NCBI GenBank assembly: GCA_030407085.1
Contig: CM059587.1
Location: 81,233,001-81,297,000 of the forward strand
Source: Trichopria drosophilae
Taxonomy: Eukaryota; Arthropoda; Insecta; Hymenoptera; Diapriidae
Reading direction: 5' to 3'
Length of the DNA: 64,000 nt
Made by a program: the position numbers and the translations under genes. Below, piece after piece: positions 35,221 to 46,990 of this stretch (position 1 is its first letter; every line of letters begins with the position of its first letter). The notes below the pieces were generated by a model that saw only the letters and a list, made by a program, of their open reading frames with translations, was not told where the DNA came from and ran no database searches.

Positions 35221-36051
35221 TTAACCCTTTGCGGCATAGTGGGATGCTCAGCATCCCACCTATTTTCTCTCAGTTTTTAATTAATTATTCGGCTGTTTTC
35301 ATCTAAGCAATCGGGTTTTTGAGTTAATTATGTTAATAAGATGTATATAATCATAAAAAAAGTTACATATTATCAATTATCGTTAATTTTTAATTATTAT
35401 AAATAAATAACCACGGAAAAATATCAATAATTTCAGAAAAAATTCATTTTTGATTGAACAATTATATATATTTGCATGAAACTATAGCATTTTATGTTTT
35501 TTGGGTCGCTGATTTCGAATCTGACGTCAGATTTGTAAAAATTAAAATGGCGAATCCAAGATGGCGGACCGAAATATGAAAAGTTGCTCGATCTATACGA
35601 AATTTGTTACTCCGGGGTTTTCGGGATCGCTGATTACGAATCTGAAGTCAGATTTTGAAAATTCAAAATGGCGGATCCAAGATGGCTGACCAAAATTTGT
35701 TTTAATTTCATCCACATTTAATTGTTGAAATCTGACACTGGATTTGTCATCGGTGATCGAGAAAACGTACCAATTTTCAAGAAAATCCAACACTCGATTT
35801 TTACGTTCGTTCGCCATCCTAGATCCGCCAATTTGAATTTTGCAAATCTGAAGTCAGATTCGAAATCAGCGACCCCGAAAACCCCCAAGTAACAAATTTC
35901 GCTGAGATCGAGCCACTTTTTATATTTCGGTCCGCCATTTTGAATTTTCAAAATCTGACTTCAGATTCGAAATCAGCGACCCCGAAAACCCCCGAGTAAC
36001 AATTTTCAGCTGTTTTCCGTGTAAAGAAAAATGTATGCCGCAAAGGGTTAA
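35221..36051. mobile_element. piggyBac-type MITE with CCCTTTGCGGCAT ends and a visible empty site
   Basis: The 831-bp element starts TTAACCCTTTGCGGCATA and ends TATGCCGCAAAGGGTTAA. The interior contains inverted blocks of TCGAATCTGACGTCAGATTT type and the paired motif ATGGCGGATCCAAGATGGC at two places (about 35546-35571 and 35666-35691). The matching place in the other arm of the 5.3-kb palindrome (31283-31286) has one TTAA and no element. Confidence 0.9.
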
Positions 36052-36526
36052 AGTAGTAAAAGTAACTAAATTAGATTTTTATAATTAAATGAAAATCTCA
36101 TGTTATAGTTAATGTTGGGCATTTCAACTATTTGCACTAAAAGATTAGTATTACAAATAAAACAATATTTTTATAATTAATTTTTGTAACTACTCTTGCA
36201 TTTTATACAGTACAATCATTTAGTAGTTATTAAAAAATACCTTTTCAGTTCATCAGTAGTTTGCTTGATTATAACAAAAAAATTCGATTTCGAAAATAGC
36301 AAGACACGTACATTTCATTTTTTTTTTAATTTTAATTTTTATACGAAATACATGATTGTCATTGAAGTGGGAAATGTATTTCTCCCGTCGTTAATGGGTT
36401 AAGAGAACTGATAACGGTCAGAAATACAAAAGAAATTTTTTAAAAAATTGCACACAAAATAATGCAGATATCAAATTATATAAACATAAAAAAAACTGTA
36501 AGACAATTAATTCTTTTTATTATTAC

Positions 36527-36649
36527 CTGAAGATAAAAAAGTCGTAGCGTGGTATCTTGAATCAGTTCCTGTGCAACGTCCTCGGGGTAGAACTTTGCTC
36601 GAAACTTGAACGGCAGTGGATTTTCTTTCTTCACTTCCTGACTCATCAC
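36527..36649 (-). CDS. Moe: Moesin exon: C-terminal part of FERM lobe F1
   Basis: The exon has 41 codons, phase 0. It reads [20 protein letters not shown] and then [32 protein letters not shown] is the end of the ubiquitin-like F1 lobe and its link to F2, and it is nearly constant among ERM proteins. The exon corresponds to the fourth exon of vertebrate ERM genes as judged from its junctions (K|V upstream, Q|V downstream). The acceptor TTGTAG and the donor GTAATA are canonical. The exons for the preceding part of F1 (start codon to about residue 70) were not found in this window. Confidence 0.97.
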
Positions 36650-37235
36650 CTACAATGAAAGACGTCAAATATTAATATTCGAAGAAATTTCGTAATCTTC
36701 ACACACATAAATACAGCACAAAAAACTCATGCTTGAAGAACATTCAGTACAATTCGAACATGCACATCGTTCTTCAATTCAACTTAATCGAGACAAATTC
36801 ATCGTTCCTCTACAAGAATATAGATTAAATAATAACATTCTAAACATGTTTATAATAATAACTTAAAACTAATTTACACACACAGAAGAAAGATAGAATA
36901 TGAAAAATTTACACTTAGTAAATTCCTTAAAAATTTTGGAATACATTTAGAAAGACTAAACTATAATTGTTTACTATTTTGTTACAAAATCGAACTTGTA
37001 GACATTGAAAATTATGCCCTACTATTATTCAAATCTCTTATCAAATACAATCAAATTTTGTCAATGCATGAATTAGTCTTAGATAGTATTTCGACTGTAA
37101 TGCATAGTTCAGGGCGAAAAAAGTGTAGTTTCGGCCTGATGTGTCCAGGGAGTCGTAATTTCCCCGCAAGGCTTTTTTTAAATCCCTTCATGTGAGATAA
37201 TTTCAATGGAATGGATATTTTTATATAAAAAATGT

Positions 37236-38506
37236 TTAACCCATTAACGTCCAAGATGACGAGATTTTTAGCTCATTTTCAAAGCTCTCTAGCAAATCGC
37301 TAAATGAAAACATCATAATGAAACCAATTTACTTTACTCAATTTGAATATGTGATTCCTTGCCGCAGAAAAACAATATAGCGGATTTTTTCTGAAAAATT
37401 ACCGAGAAAACGGAAAATTTTTTTTTTTACAATTTTTTAGAATGGATGGCGATCCATTCCAAATTATGGACAAACTTGGACAAATAAGTGCAGTTTAGGT
37501 ATAAAATTTTTGTATCGGACTCCATTCAGTTTATCCTATTAAAAATGGTCGAAAAGTGCGAAAATTTCTAAAAATACGTGTTATGACATTAATCAAAATG
37601 TTTCTCTTAAAATCGAAACTTTCGATTTATTAAATATTCATTGTCACTTTTTAATATATTTTACGATGTTAATAATGCTGGATTCACTCAAAAAACAACC
37701 AAGAATACTTTTTTTCGGAAATAATGGAATTTTCATTATTCTGCCCACCATATTGGATCCGCCATTTTGGATTTTGAATATTCCTCATTATATTTCGATT
37801 CAATATAATCTTAAACGTAAAGAAATGCAATCAAATAAAGCACCGAAACATTTACCGACGAGGCATGTGAAAAATTCCATTATTTTTTTTTCAATTCCAC
37901 GGCCTCCACATTGTATCCGCCATGTTAGTAATTCAAAATCCAATATGGCGGGCAGAATATTGGGAATTACATTATTTCCGAAAAAAGGGTCTTGGTTGTT
38001 TTGTGAATGAATCCGCCATTATTAACATCGTAAAATATATTAAAAAGTGACTATGAATATTTAATAAATCAAAATTTTACATTTTAAAACTAAAATTATG
38101 ATCAATGTCGATTATTTTAGAAATATTTAGGAAAAACATGTATTTTTAAACATTTTCACACTTTCCGGCCATTTTTAATAGGATAAACTGAATCGGGTCC
38201 AATCAATTTTTTTTACTGCAACTTATTTGTCCACATTTGTCCATAGTTTGCAATCGATTGCCGTCCATTATCTGTAAAAAATTGCCGAAAAAAACATTTT
38301 TCTGATTTTTTGGTTCTTTTTCAGATAAAATCCGCCATATTATTTTTCTGCGAAAAGGAAACGCAATTGTAATCCCATAAAGCAATAGAGTATACCCAAA
38401 AATAGTAAAGAAAGTTGGTTTCATTATGATATTCTAATTTGTCGATTCGCTAGAGATCTTTGAAAATGAGCTAAAAATCTCATCATCTTGGACATTTATA
38501 GGTTAA
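37236..38506. mobile_element. Foldback/piggyBac-type element with CCCATTAACG end
   Basis: It starts TTAACCCATTAACGTCCAAG and ends, with several changes, at GGACATTTATAGGTTAA. Long mirrored arms include GATTTTTAGCTCATTTTCAA at the left and TTGAAAATGAGCTAAAAATC at the right, and TCCATTTTGGATCC-type motifs around the centre (37749-37770, 37910-37950). About 1.27 kb, non-coding. Confidence 0.75.
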
Positions 38507-39836
38507 GCTGTATCCATCCCGACAATTACTGAAGTGAGTACGTATTTTATTAAAATTTAATATTTGTAAATTCCATTTAGGATAAAATATTCAAATGAAA
38601 AATAAGAGTTTCTGGACCCCCGCAGAGTATTAAGGCAAAGAAAAAAAGAACTTCCTAAACCAAAGGAGTACATTTTTAGTTCATAGAAATAAATATTCTG
38701 AAGTAACTCCATACGACTAAAAGTGTCGTAAAGTTATACCAATGTACTACGAAGGAACAGGACTTAGTCACCACTCTTAATAAATCGCTATCAACTTTTA
38801 GCTTTCGTACGATTTACTAAACTTATTGGTAAATGCAAGATTGTTAACATCGAACTTTACACTTAGCATAGCAGTATGTGAAATTGTGTATAATAAATTT
38901 TACTAATCTACTTTAACAAAGACTTTACTCAGAGAAATTTATGGTTGATGATGAATTTCCTGAAATTTACCATTACTATAATTTAGTTAGTTTACTATAC
39001 AAACAGGTCCTATTATTGTGATTTACTTAAGTAAATGGCAACAAACACCACAATTTTCTCTGAGTGTGTGCGCTCATGCCAAATAAAGGAACTTAAACAT
39101 TTTTACTCTCGTAAACTACGAGAGTAGACTTATTATTGTTTAAACTAAAGAGAGAAAGGATAATACGACAGTGATCAAAATAGCCTTCGATCATGCAAGT
39201 TTTGTGTGTCATCACTACTCGAAAACGTTTGATAGAGAAATACAGAAATAATAATAATGCTTCATTAACGAAGAGAAAAATAGAACAGGTGCATATTTTA
39301 TTCTAATCTACGGCTTACGTTGAAGATTTTTCGAGAGCCAAAGGGAAATACCTGGAATTATTTTCGAATGATCGTTTATTTCCTTATTGCAAGCAAAATA
39401 ACACCAAAGCTTAACTTTGCTCGAATTTTCAAAAAAGATTTTGTTGCAACCCATAGTCACTAATTCTTTCCTGTACTCTTATAGTAAACATTTTGAATCA
39501 CAATTTCGTGATGTGTTTTGAAAATGTAAAAAAAATTATTTTGTTAATCATATTCAGAATGGCGAATACAATATGGCGCATACATTTTACAAATACTCTC
39601 ATATTAGCATCTAAGCATCGGGATTGGTATTTACGTAATTGAATAGAAAATTTTCGAATTGTAAATGTTGGATCCGATATGACGAAAAATTTTTTTAATT
39701 TCATTTTCTGGTTTTGATAGGATTTAATTATGATGCAAGACTAAATCAGCCCAACTGTAAAACGAATAGTCAGCTGTTTTATATATCAATCATTTTCGGT
39801 TTCAATTAGACTTCGTGCATTTTCGGAATACTATTA

Positions 39837-40100
39837 CAATAGAGTCCCGGTATATTTGCCTGCTTGGTTCCTCGCTTTCCCCTACCGTCTCCATATATTT
39901 GTCAAAATAAGGGGAGTGCCGCTTCTCCCACTCTCCTCAGTCGCGTTATGTTCGTGACGTTGCAGCAGTATGTTCCTGAGGCCCCAGCGCACAAGATGGG
40001 GGAAAAAGAGAGCGGCGGAAGGTAAATGTAACGCGACAGAACCGAGAAAATATGCTGAGACGTAAATATAGCGAGACGCAAATACACCGGGACTCTACTG
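39837..40100. mobile_element. 264-bp pogo-like MITE flanked by TA
   Basis: The left end CAATAGAGTCCCGGTATATT and the right end AATACACCGGGACTCTACTG form terminal inverted repeats of about 23 bases with two differences, flanked by TA on each side (39835-39836 and 40101-40102). TA duplication and ends starting CAGTAGA fit the pogo/Tigger branch of Tc1-mariner. The interior is relatively GC-rich and has no transposase. Confidence 0.75.
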
Positions 40101-41629
40101 TATATATAAATAATTGTTTACACGAAATTTTGATTAACAATAGTTTTTTTTTTATCAACTCTGACGAAAACAAAATGGAGCTAGTCACTCTTGGTATGGG
40201 TGATTTAGTCCAATTGTTAAAAAGTAATTTTAGACAAAAAGAACAATTTTAATTTTTGTGAACATTAATTTACCCAAAAAAAAGAAAAAAACTATTATTT
40301 TACCCAAAAATATTTGCTGGAGCTTTCAGAAAGAATTAATAGACAGTCGATTGCAAAATATGACGGAAATTTGGATTTTTTTCGTGTACATAACGCGGAA
40401 ATTACAAGCAAAGTCTAGTCAAATGTACTATAAATCAAAGGTATACCAAAGAAATCAACACACTTTTGCAATCCTGCTCCGTCGTAGCTTACCCTAGACA
40501 AGAACGAAAGTCGTCTCTCCTCCAGTTGTGATTTGCACAGAATGCATGCGTGTAAAAAAACGTAAAATAACAACAAATAGTTGAAATAAGGATTACTAAA
40601 AATTAATATGATTAATACGCGTTACCGGACACTCATTTCCGTACTTCATTCATTATTTCATTCATTACGACATTCATTCACGAGAGCGCTGAATTATGTA
40701 AGTGTTATGAAAAGAAAACGTTTTCTTCCAACTAAACAAAATATAAATTCATAATAACGCAGGAAATAATGTAAATGCTAAAAATAGTTGGAGCTACGCT
40801 AAGCTAAGTATTAAGGTACTATCAGTAACGTCCCTTCTTTTAGTTTTACATAATTAATTACAAAATAGTCACGGTGATATTTAATCTCCAAAATTGAAAT
40901 AGTTAATAAGTACCAATTCAAAAATGAAATCGTTTTTACTAATAAAACGTGGAAAACTACTCATTTATTAGTAAATACAGCTTTCATTCTACTATTCTAA
41001 AAAAATGCAATTTTTCAACTTTTAGATTAGTCAAATGTCACTAAACTAATAGAATGTTACTATTTATTTAATAAAAATGTATTAATTCATAAAAGGAATT
41101 ACTTTTTTTAGTAATTCAGAAAGTATAATTTGCTACAAATCTAGTGAAAATGGCAACACCAAAAAAGACAGATGATATTTAGTAAAATAATTAAATTTAG
41201 AAATCGAAAATTGTAATTTTTAGAACGTTACCAAATGCATAAGAAATTTCATATCACGTTTAAAAAATAATGTTCTCTTCTTTGACTTTACATTTCAGTT
41301 GATTAATTATGTAAGAAATGGCATAAACGGACATTTAGAAGTACTTTTACATGACTTGTCTACGAATTAGCTGACACAATCACGGTCTTTCCGATGTTTT
41401 AATGACAAGTTTCGAAACGTGTAAGGAATTAAATGGTTATCCACGTGTAATATGAATATTTTTAACGTCTATAAATATAAATTTTACATATTATAAGTAA
41501 GCAAGTAAAAAATGAATTACAATTTCAGTAAAACCGGATGAAATCGGCAAAAAAAATGTTTAATTTAAGTGTTTCACGAGTGCTCCGATTTTTTTTAGGA
41601 CCTTTTTTTTACCGACCGAGCTCATTACA

Positions 41630-41960
41630 GGGCGCTTAAAGAGTTTCTAACGTGATCCGCCGGCAAGGTAGGTAATTTCACTAAAAAAAATAAATTAAAG
41701 ATTACTGAATCGATTTTTCAATATTGATGAGGCAATAAGTATAAAAATATATAATTTTGGTTTAATAATTTTAGCTGCTTTTAATTTGCGCTTGATCACT
41801 GCCTTATCGACTGAATACATTCGAACTCCCTTGCAGGTGATCGTAAGTGCTCCGCTGATAAGGTAGCAATTTACGCTGAAAATCGAAAATTAAAAATGTC
41901 GGAATCCATTCGTCAAAATTCGGGTTCTGTAAGGGATTTTCTAATTACTTCAGACCGAAT
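41630..41960. repeat. Diverged copies of the element seen at 63480-63828
   Basis: Blocks such as CTGATAAGGTAG, AATTTTCACTAAAAA, AAAATTCGGG(T/C)TTTGTA and TAATTACT occur here and at the right end of the window in the same order. No clean ends were defined. Confidence 0.45.
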
Positions 41961-42780
41961 TTTTAGAAACCGCTTTAGATGTTTTTACTTATAGTTTACT
42001 ACCTTATCCACTGAGAACTTTAGTACCCCCTAAGTACGAAAGCTTCAAGGGTAGCATAGAAATCTATATTAACAATTTGTTATAAAACTGAATTAATGAA
42101 ATGAATTTCGCATTGTAGAACCATTTTTGAAAATCCAATTAGATTCTAGAAGAATTCCTCGTAAGGTTTTTCTTGGATATTCATGGGTCCAAATTATCGA
42201 TGCAGATACCTTCCTTATCGGCATCATCTGTTAAGCCCCTATTAATCTAGCAGTAAACAATCAACGATTTCGATCTATATAAATAGATTCTTCCTATTAT
42301 TTGTAAATCACGCGTATGTTAAACTGTACTATCCGGATCTATTTACCTGTCTAACACAGCCTTCAGAAGATTTCTCTGAATCAATTAATTCTATTTATCT
42401 TTCCCGCGATAGTTCGATAAAATATCTGATGATTCGTCGTCATGATTCTTCGTACTCTCGTAGGATATTAACTTTTGATATATGTAATTTTACTTCTTAT
42501 CGTTCTTCTAAGATTCTTTGTAAAAGTGTTATACGTCCACGTTAGAATTATCATATTTGTTTTAAGATCTAATTAAATTAGATTTAACTTTCAGATTGAA
42601 CAGTTCATTATCGCCCTAAATGACAATCAGGTTTTGTAATCGATTCATCTGCGATGGGAAACATTTTACTATTCCTAATATGACTCCGAGGCCAGAACTA
42701 CATTCTCCATAGAGTTCGAATTTTCTACTCGTAGAATAGCAAAGTAAAAATCCCTGACATTTAAAAATAAAATGCATGTG

Positions 42781-42880
42781 TTATAATCGTTGCATTTCTC
42801 TATCGGGCGCGGAAAGCAACGGCGCAGCGGCTCTGGAGTAGCGTTTGCGCCTAGCGGCGGCCGACATAACTACAATATTA
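42781..42880. other. GC-rich island in AT-rich sequence
   Basis: A short stretch rich in CpG, containing GGGCGCGGAAAGCAACGGCG and GCGCCTAGCGGCGGCC. On the minus strand a 28-codon frame starts at ATGTCGGCC and ends without a donor site, so it is not supported as a coding exon. It could be an alternative moesin promoter or an architectural-protein site; the sequence alone does not decide. Confidence 0.35.
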
Positions 42881-44316
42881 TATTTTGACGCTTTTGCTAT
42901 TTCGGGATTGGACCGATATGTCTAATTCTGTATAACCTACATTAACAAGAACGAATTATCGTCCATGGTAGTAACATTTCCTATACTAATAAATTTGCTA
43001 AAATATTAGTATCTGGAATTAGTGTAGTACTATGTACACACGTAAACGACCGACGTAATGCGCGAACCCATAAAACACCATGGAAGACGTAAAACTTATA
43101 CACATAATAAGTAACCGAGACTAGCGGAATATTGATTAAGGCCACGGCACGCGATAAAGTTCAAGAATGCGCCCAAGTATTTAAAAGATTTAAATGTAGA
43201 AAGTTGACGATAAACGGCAGTTCGCTCGACCGTTCCTAATCGGCTATTACGCGGTGCGTCGATAAGACCTTCTGCGATAAGTATTTCGATCGTATATAAT
43301 TTTTGAACAAAAAAAATGCCTTACACCGCACTATATTGACGACAAATTCGATGATTAAGTTCACTCTAATCTCGGCGAAAAATTCTCGTCAATCAACGCC
43401 GAATTACGCAATGCAAATGAAAAACAATTAAGTTTAAGTCAATATTGTTGTCGCCACGTGCTTGGATCTTTCTGTGGTCATTTTCAAAAAAGTCGGATGC
43501 TGTTGTATAAGAAATATTCCAGTTTTTTGCGTTTTTAAATTTTATTTTTAAACTCGGAAATCAGTATTAATTTTTGTATGCGAAAATTTATCTATAGAGT
43601 GCAAAATGAGTATTTATTTTTTTAATTCACTCAACAACAGAGAAAGAGTGGCTTTTCACTCCAGAAAGAGTACATTTTTTACTCGTGAAAATGTACAGAA
43701 CAGTATTACTGATTTAGTATACATTTGTTTAATTACTGAAACAATTTATGAATAAATATAAGTAAAAAGGAACGGTCTTTTTAAAAACTAAGTTACTTTT
43801 TACTGATTTTTTACCATTTTTTCTTAGAAAAAAATTCTAACATTTAGTACAAAAATATGAAAGAAATGTTTATAAAAGATAAATGATTAATGTTTGTGTG
43901 GTAAAATGCAACTTAGTTACTTCAAAAAACTCATTTTGTAACTAATTTAGTAATTTCAAAAAAATATAATGTTTTTGTGTAAATTTATCAAATTCGAATA
44001 GGAATTTCAGTACTCTAATAAAGCAACATGTATTTGGTTTATAAAACCGTTGAATAAATTATCAAAAATCAATTACTTTTTGTATACTAAATATTTATTC
44101 CAATTAATACATTGTAATTCAAATATTTACAGTTTAATAAATAATCCTGTTTTTAAAAAATGGCTAAAAAGTTACTCACTGTAGTTCAGATTAAAATGAA
44201 TTAGGCAAATATAGTTTTATTAAAACAAACTAACGTAACTACTTGTTACTGGATTTATTCTAAAAATAGTTCTTACACTACTAAAAATTAAGAAATCTAA
44301 TTGTATAGAAATTTCA

Positions 44317-44905
44317 TTAACCCATTAGTACCAAATGTCGTCAATGTTCAATAGACTTGAAAAAAATGTTGCTGAACAAAAAGTTCTTAGAGTTGATCAA
44401 CGAATACGCTGCAATTTTTTTAGAATTTTTTTATGTATTTTTATCAATTTTTCAAAAATTTAAGATTTTGAAAATGTAAAACAATAATAAAAATTTTCAT
44501 CGTAACTGATCAACGAATACGCTGAAATTTTTTCAGGATTTTTTAATGTTTTTTTAACAATTTTTCAAAATTTAAGATTTTTAAGATGAAATCTTTTAAT
44601 AATGTTTTACCATTTCAAAATCTTAAAATTCATCGCAATTGATCGATGAATTCGCTGAAAATTGTTCAAAAATTTTTGATGTATTTTTTAAACATTTTTC
44701 AAAATTTTAAGATTTTTAATATGAAATTTTTGAATGATGTTTTACATTTTCAAAATCTTAAAATTTTGAAACATTGCTGAAAAAAACATCAAAAAATTCT
44801 GAAAAAATTTCAGTGTATACGTTGATCAATTCTAAGAACTTTTTGTTCAGCAACATTTTTTCCAATATCATTTTCAAATAAAAAATTCTTGAACTTCTCG
44901 ACGAT
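44317..44905. repeat. Foldback repeat with internal tandem units
   Basis: It begins with a piggyBac-type end TTAACCCATTAGTACC. AATGTTGCTGAACAAAAAGT on the left is mirrored by ACTTTTTGTTCAGCAACATT at 44837-44858. Inside, a unit starting near TGATCAACGAATACGCTG repeats at about 44395, 44509 and, changed, 44640. The right TTAA end was not found. Confidence 0.65.
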
Positions 44906-45669
44906 TTTTTCGTGTCTGAGCCGCCATTTTGGCTAGATTTACCTTTATTTTCAAAATTGTACCACGTACATTTTGAAATATAGGCCTCGTAAACACTTTT
45001 CTATGTGGAATCGGATTGTATAATCGGTTTCTTATACAAATTTTCGATTTAAGAGTTTTTTCAGTAAAAAATAGCGCGATTTTGTACGAAAAATTGTTTA
45101 TAACTTTTTATGCATTAACTTTAGACAAATTCTGTGGTGATATTCTGAAACAGCATAAAATTTTACGTCGGATATGGTATATCGATATTTTTTTTTTATA
45201 CTTGTAGTTTTTTTTTTATTGAATATTTTTGGTCTAAAGTTTTATACAAAATGGTATGAAAAAAAATGAAGAAAATTCATTGAAAATTAACATTTGATAC
45301 TTAATACGAGTAAAAATATGTCGAAAAACGAATAATTTCTGTAAAAAAACAAATTTCAATTCAACTGAAATTAAATTACACTTCTTCGAGAAATTATTTT
45401 CCACTCTTTGGGAGTGAATATTAATTAATTATGAAGTGAAAATTCACTCATTATAGAGTGAAATATAAGTTACTCTGAGGATGGAACGAAAAATCATTCT
45501 TTCAAGTGAGACTTCTCTCCTTCGTAATAGTAATTGTATGAGAGATTCAACGTTCACTCTAAAAAGCGTGTTAATTCTGTCATTTAATAATTTTTCCATG
45601 TTTTTTTTTGGATAATTTCATATAATCATTTGGTTTCACTAATCTCTTGAGCACAAAGAAAAATTTACT

Positions 45670-46229
45670 GCATATCGATAAAGACCAGGACGATAAAACC
45701 GGTCCTTAAGATCGATGCAAAAATAATTTTTTGTATAAAAAAAAAATGTATTTTTTCTTTTTCTATCAATCCTTTGATGGAAAATAATATACCTCTGAAT
45801 ATCATGTAAAAATGAACTCCACGAAGAACAAATTTTTTTGGAAATTTTTCCATTCCAGATAGTAATTTTGGGACAGAATTGAAGACTGACGAAAATTACT
45901 ACACTTTCCAATAAAAATCACTCCAAGTTTTTTTTTATAATTCAGACAGTGAAATTTCCAAAAGATCTACTAATTGTTATCGGAAAGAGTGGCAATTTTC
46001 GTCATTCTTCAATTCAGTCCCAAAATTACTATCGGGAATGGAAAAATTTCAAAAAATATTGTTCTGCGTGTAGCTAAATTCATTTTCCATGATTTCAGAG
46101 GTACCATTATTATTTTCCATGAAAGGATCGATAGAAAAAGAAAAAAATGATTTTTTTTTTATAAAAAAAATTATTTTTGCATCGATCTTAAGGACTTCGG
46201 TTTTATCGCCCGGGTCTTTATCGATATGC
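45670..46229. repeat. 560-bp palindrome
   Basis: The left arm starts GCATATCGATAAAGACC and the right arm ends GGTCTTTATCGATATGC. The arms (about 45670-45915 and 45985-46229) match closely, including GGTCCTTAAGATCGATGCAA and GACAGAATTGAAGA / TCTTCAATTCAGTC blocks. No coding frame; no clear target duplication. Confidence 0.8.
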
Positions 46230-46239
46230 GACCTCCGTT

Positions 46240-46990
46240 CGCGTTTTATAAAGTTTTCAAGTCACGAAACGCAAACGCTCATTATCCGACGCGAAAAAAA
46301 AATAGCGGAGCAAGAAGAGCGAGGCGATGCGGACGCGTATCTTACGTAAAGGTCCACAATCCATTTTCCTGGCAGACAAGCAGGAAGGTTACAAAAGATG
46401 AATCCGACTCGCTTCTTCTATTTACGACTCGTATACGACTTTAAAAAAATGTTCGATGCAGAAGTATTCAATAATAGAGAGCTAGAGATGAGTGCCTCAA
46501 GTGCATCGAGATTCTTATCAAGATCCTCCAGGATGAATTTGATGGCAATTTTTGTTATAAAATCTGTTTTTTTTTTTAAATCGTTTGGTTTTTGTCTCGT
46601 CAGATTTTTCCTTTCGGGTCGCCGTCGCGTCGGCTTGTTGGTTTTTCAAATGATATGCTTCAGATTTTCTGCTTCGTCAACGTTGCTTAAATGCATGTGG
46701 GGACCAAGGAATCGGTTTTTTTTTGCTCGACGACACGACGTACATAAAAACGGGGCTGGCTAGATCGTGACGCGACGGAAGCTGTTACGTCGCGCTGCCC
46801 GTAATTGCACATCCGTTATTTTTACGCGTAACCTGCTTATTATTCCTGCAATCGCTAGGATTCAGCGTACAACGTAATATCAACTCGCGTTTTGACGTGC
46901 AGGAAAAGATATTTTTGTATGTCGATACCCGCGGCGCGGCTTCCCAATGTACGCTGACATTACGTCGTGGCCCCGACTGCTGGATTGGTG
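46240..46990. other. CpG-containing, less AT-rich island
   Basis: Compared with its flanks the stretch is rich in CG dinucleotides (GTCGCGCTGCCCG, GATACCCGCGGCGCGGC). Two plus-strand frames (46226-46444 and 46398-46763) show no domain and no splice context. It may be a promoter or 5' non-coding exon of a shorter moesin transcript reading leftwards; this is an inference from composition only. Confidence 0.3.

Larger units (their letters stand above)
30946..36274. repeat. 5.3-kb imperfect palindrome with nested elements
   Basis: The left arm starts TTATAATCAAGCAAACTA and the right arm ends TAGTTTGCTTGATTATAA. The arms are roughly 30946-32690 and 33820-36274 with a spacer of about 1.1 kb. The right arm is longer because an 831-bp MITE (35221-36051) sits in it at a TTAA. 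Arms share blocks such as TTTAGTGCAAATAGTTGAAA, CATTTCAATGGTGTTGCC, and TTATCACTATGG/CCATAGTGATAA. The inner part is bounded by TTAACCCATTAACG ends at 31530 and 34965. Confidence 0.88.
30491..36526 (-). other. Moesin intron (6.0 kb) mostly occupied by one giant palindrome
   Basis: The intron between the F1 and F2 exons. Apart from about 450 bases at its right end in transcript order (30491-30945) and 250 at the other side, it consists of the 5.3-kb inverted structure and nested elements described separately. Confidence 0.85.

Noticed and set aside
37051..37254. 67-codon minus-strand frame
   Set aside because: No recognisable domain or splice partner and no continuity with moesin.
42781..42870. 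28-codon minus-strand frame starting ATGTCGGCCGCC
   Set aside because: It ends in a stop without a donor site and matches nothing known; GC-rich composition alone explains it.
42940..42980. Minus-strand frame GNVTTMDDNS, similar to the NVRVTTMDAELE start of ERM proteins
   Set aside because: Only VTTMD matches; what follows is unrelated to the FERM F1 sequence and there is no fitting splice context. Chance.
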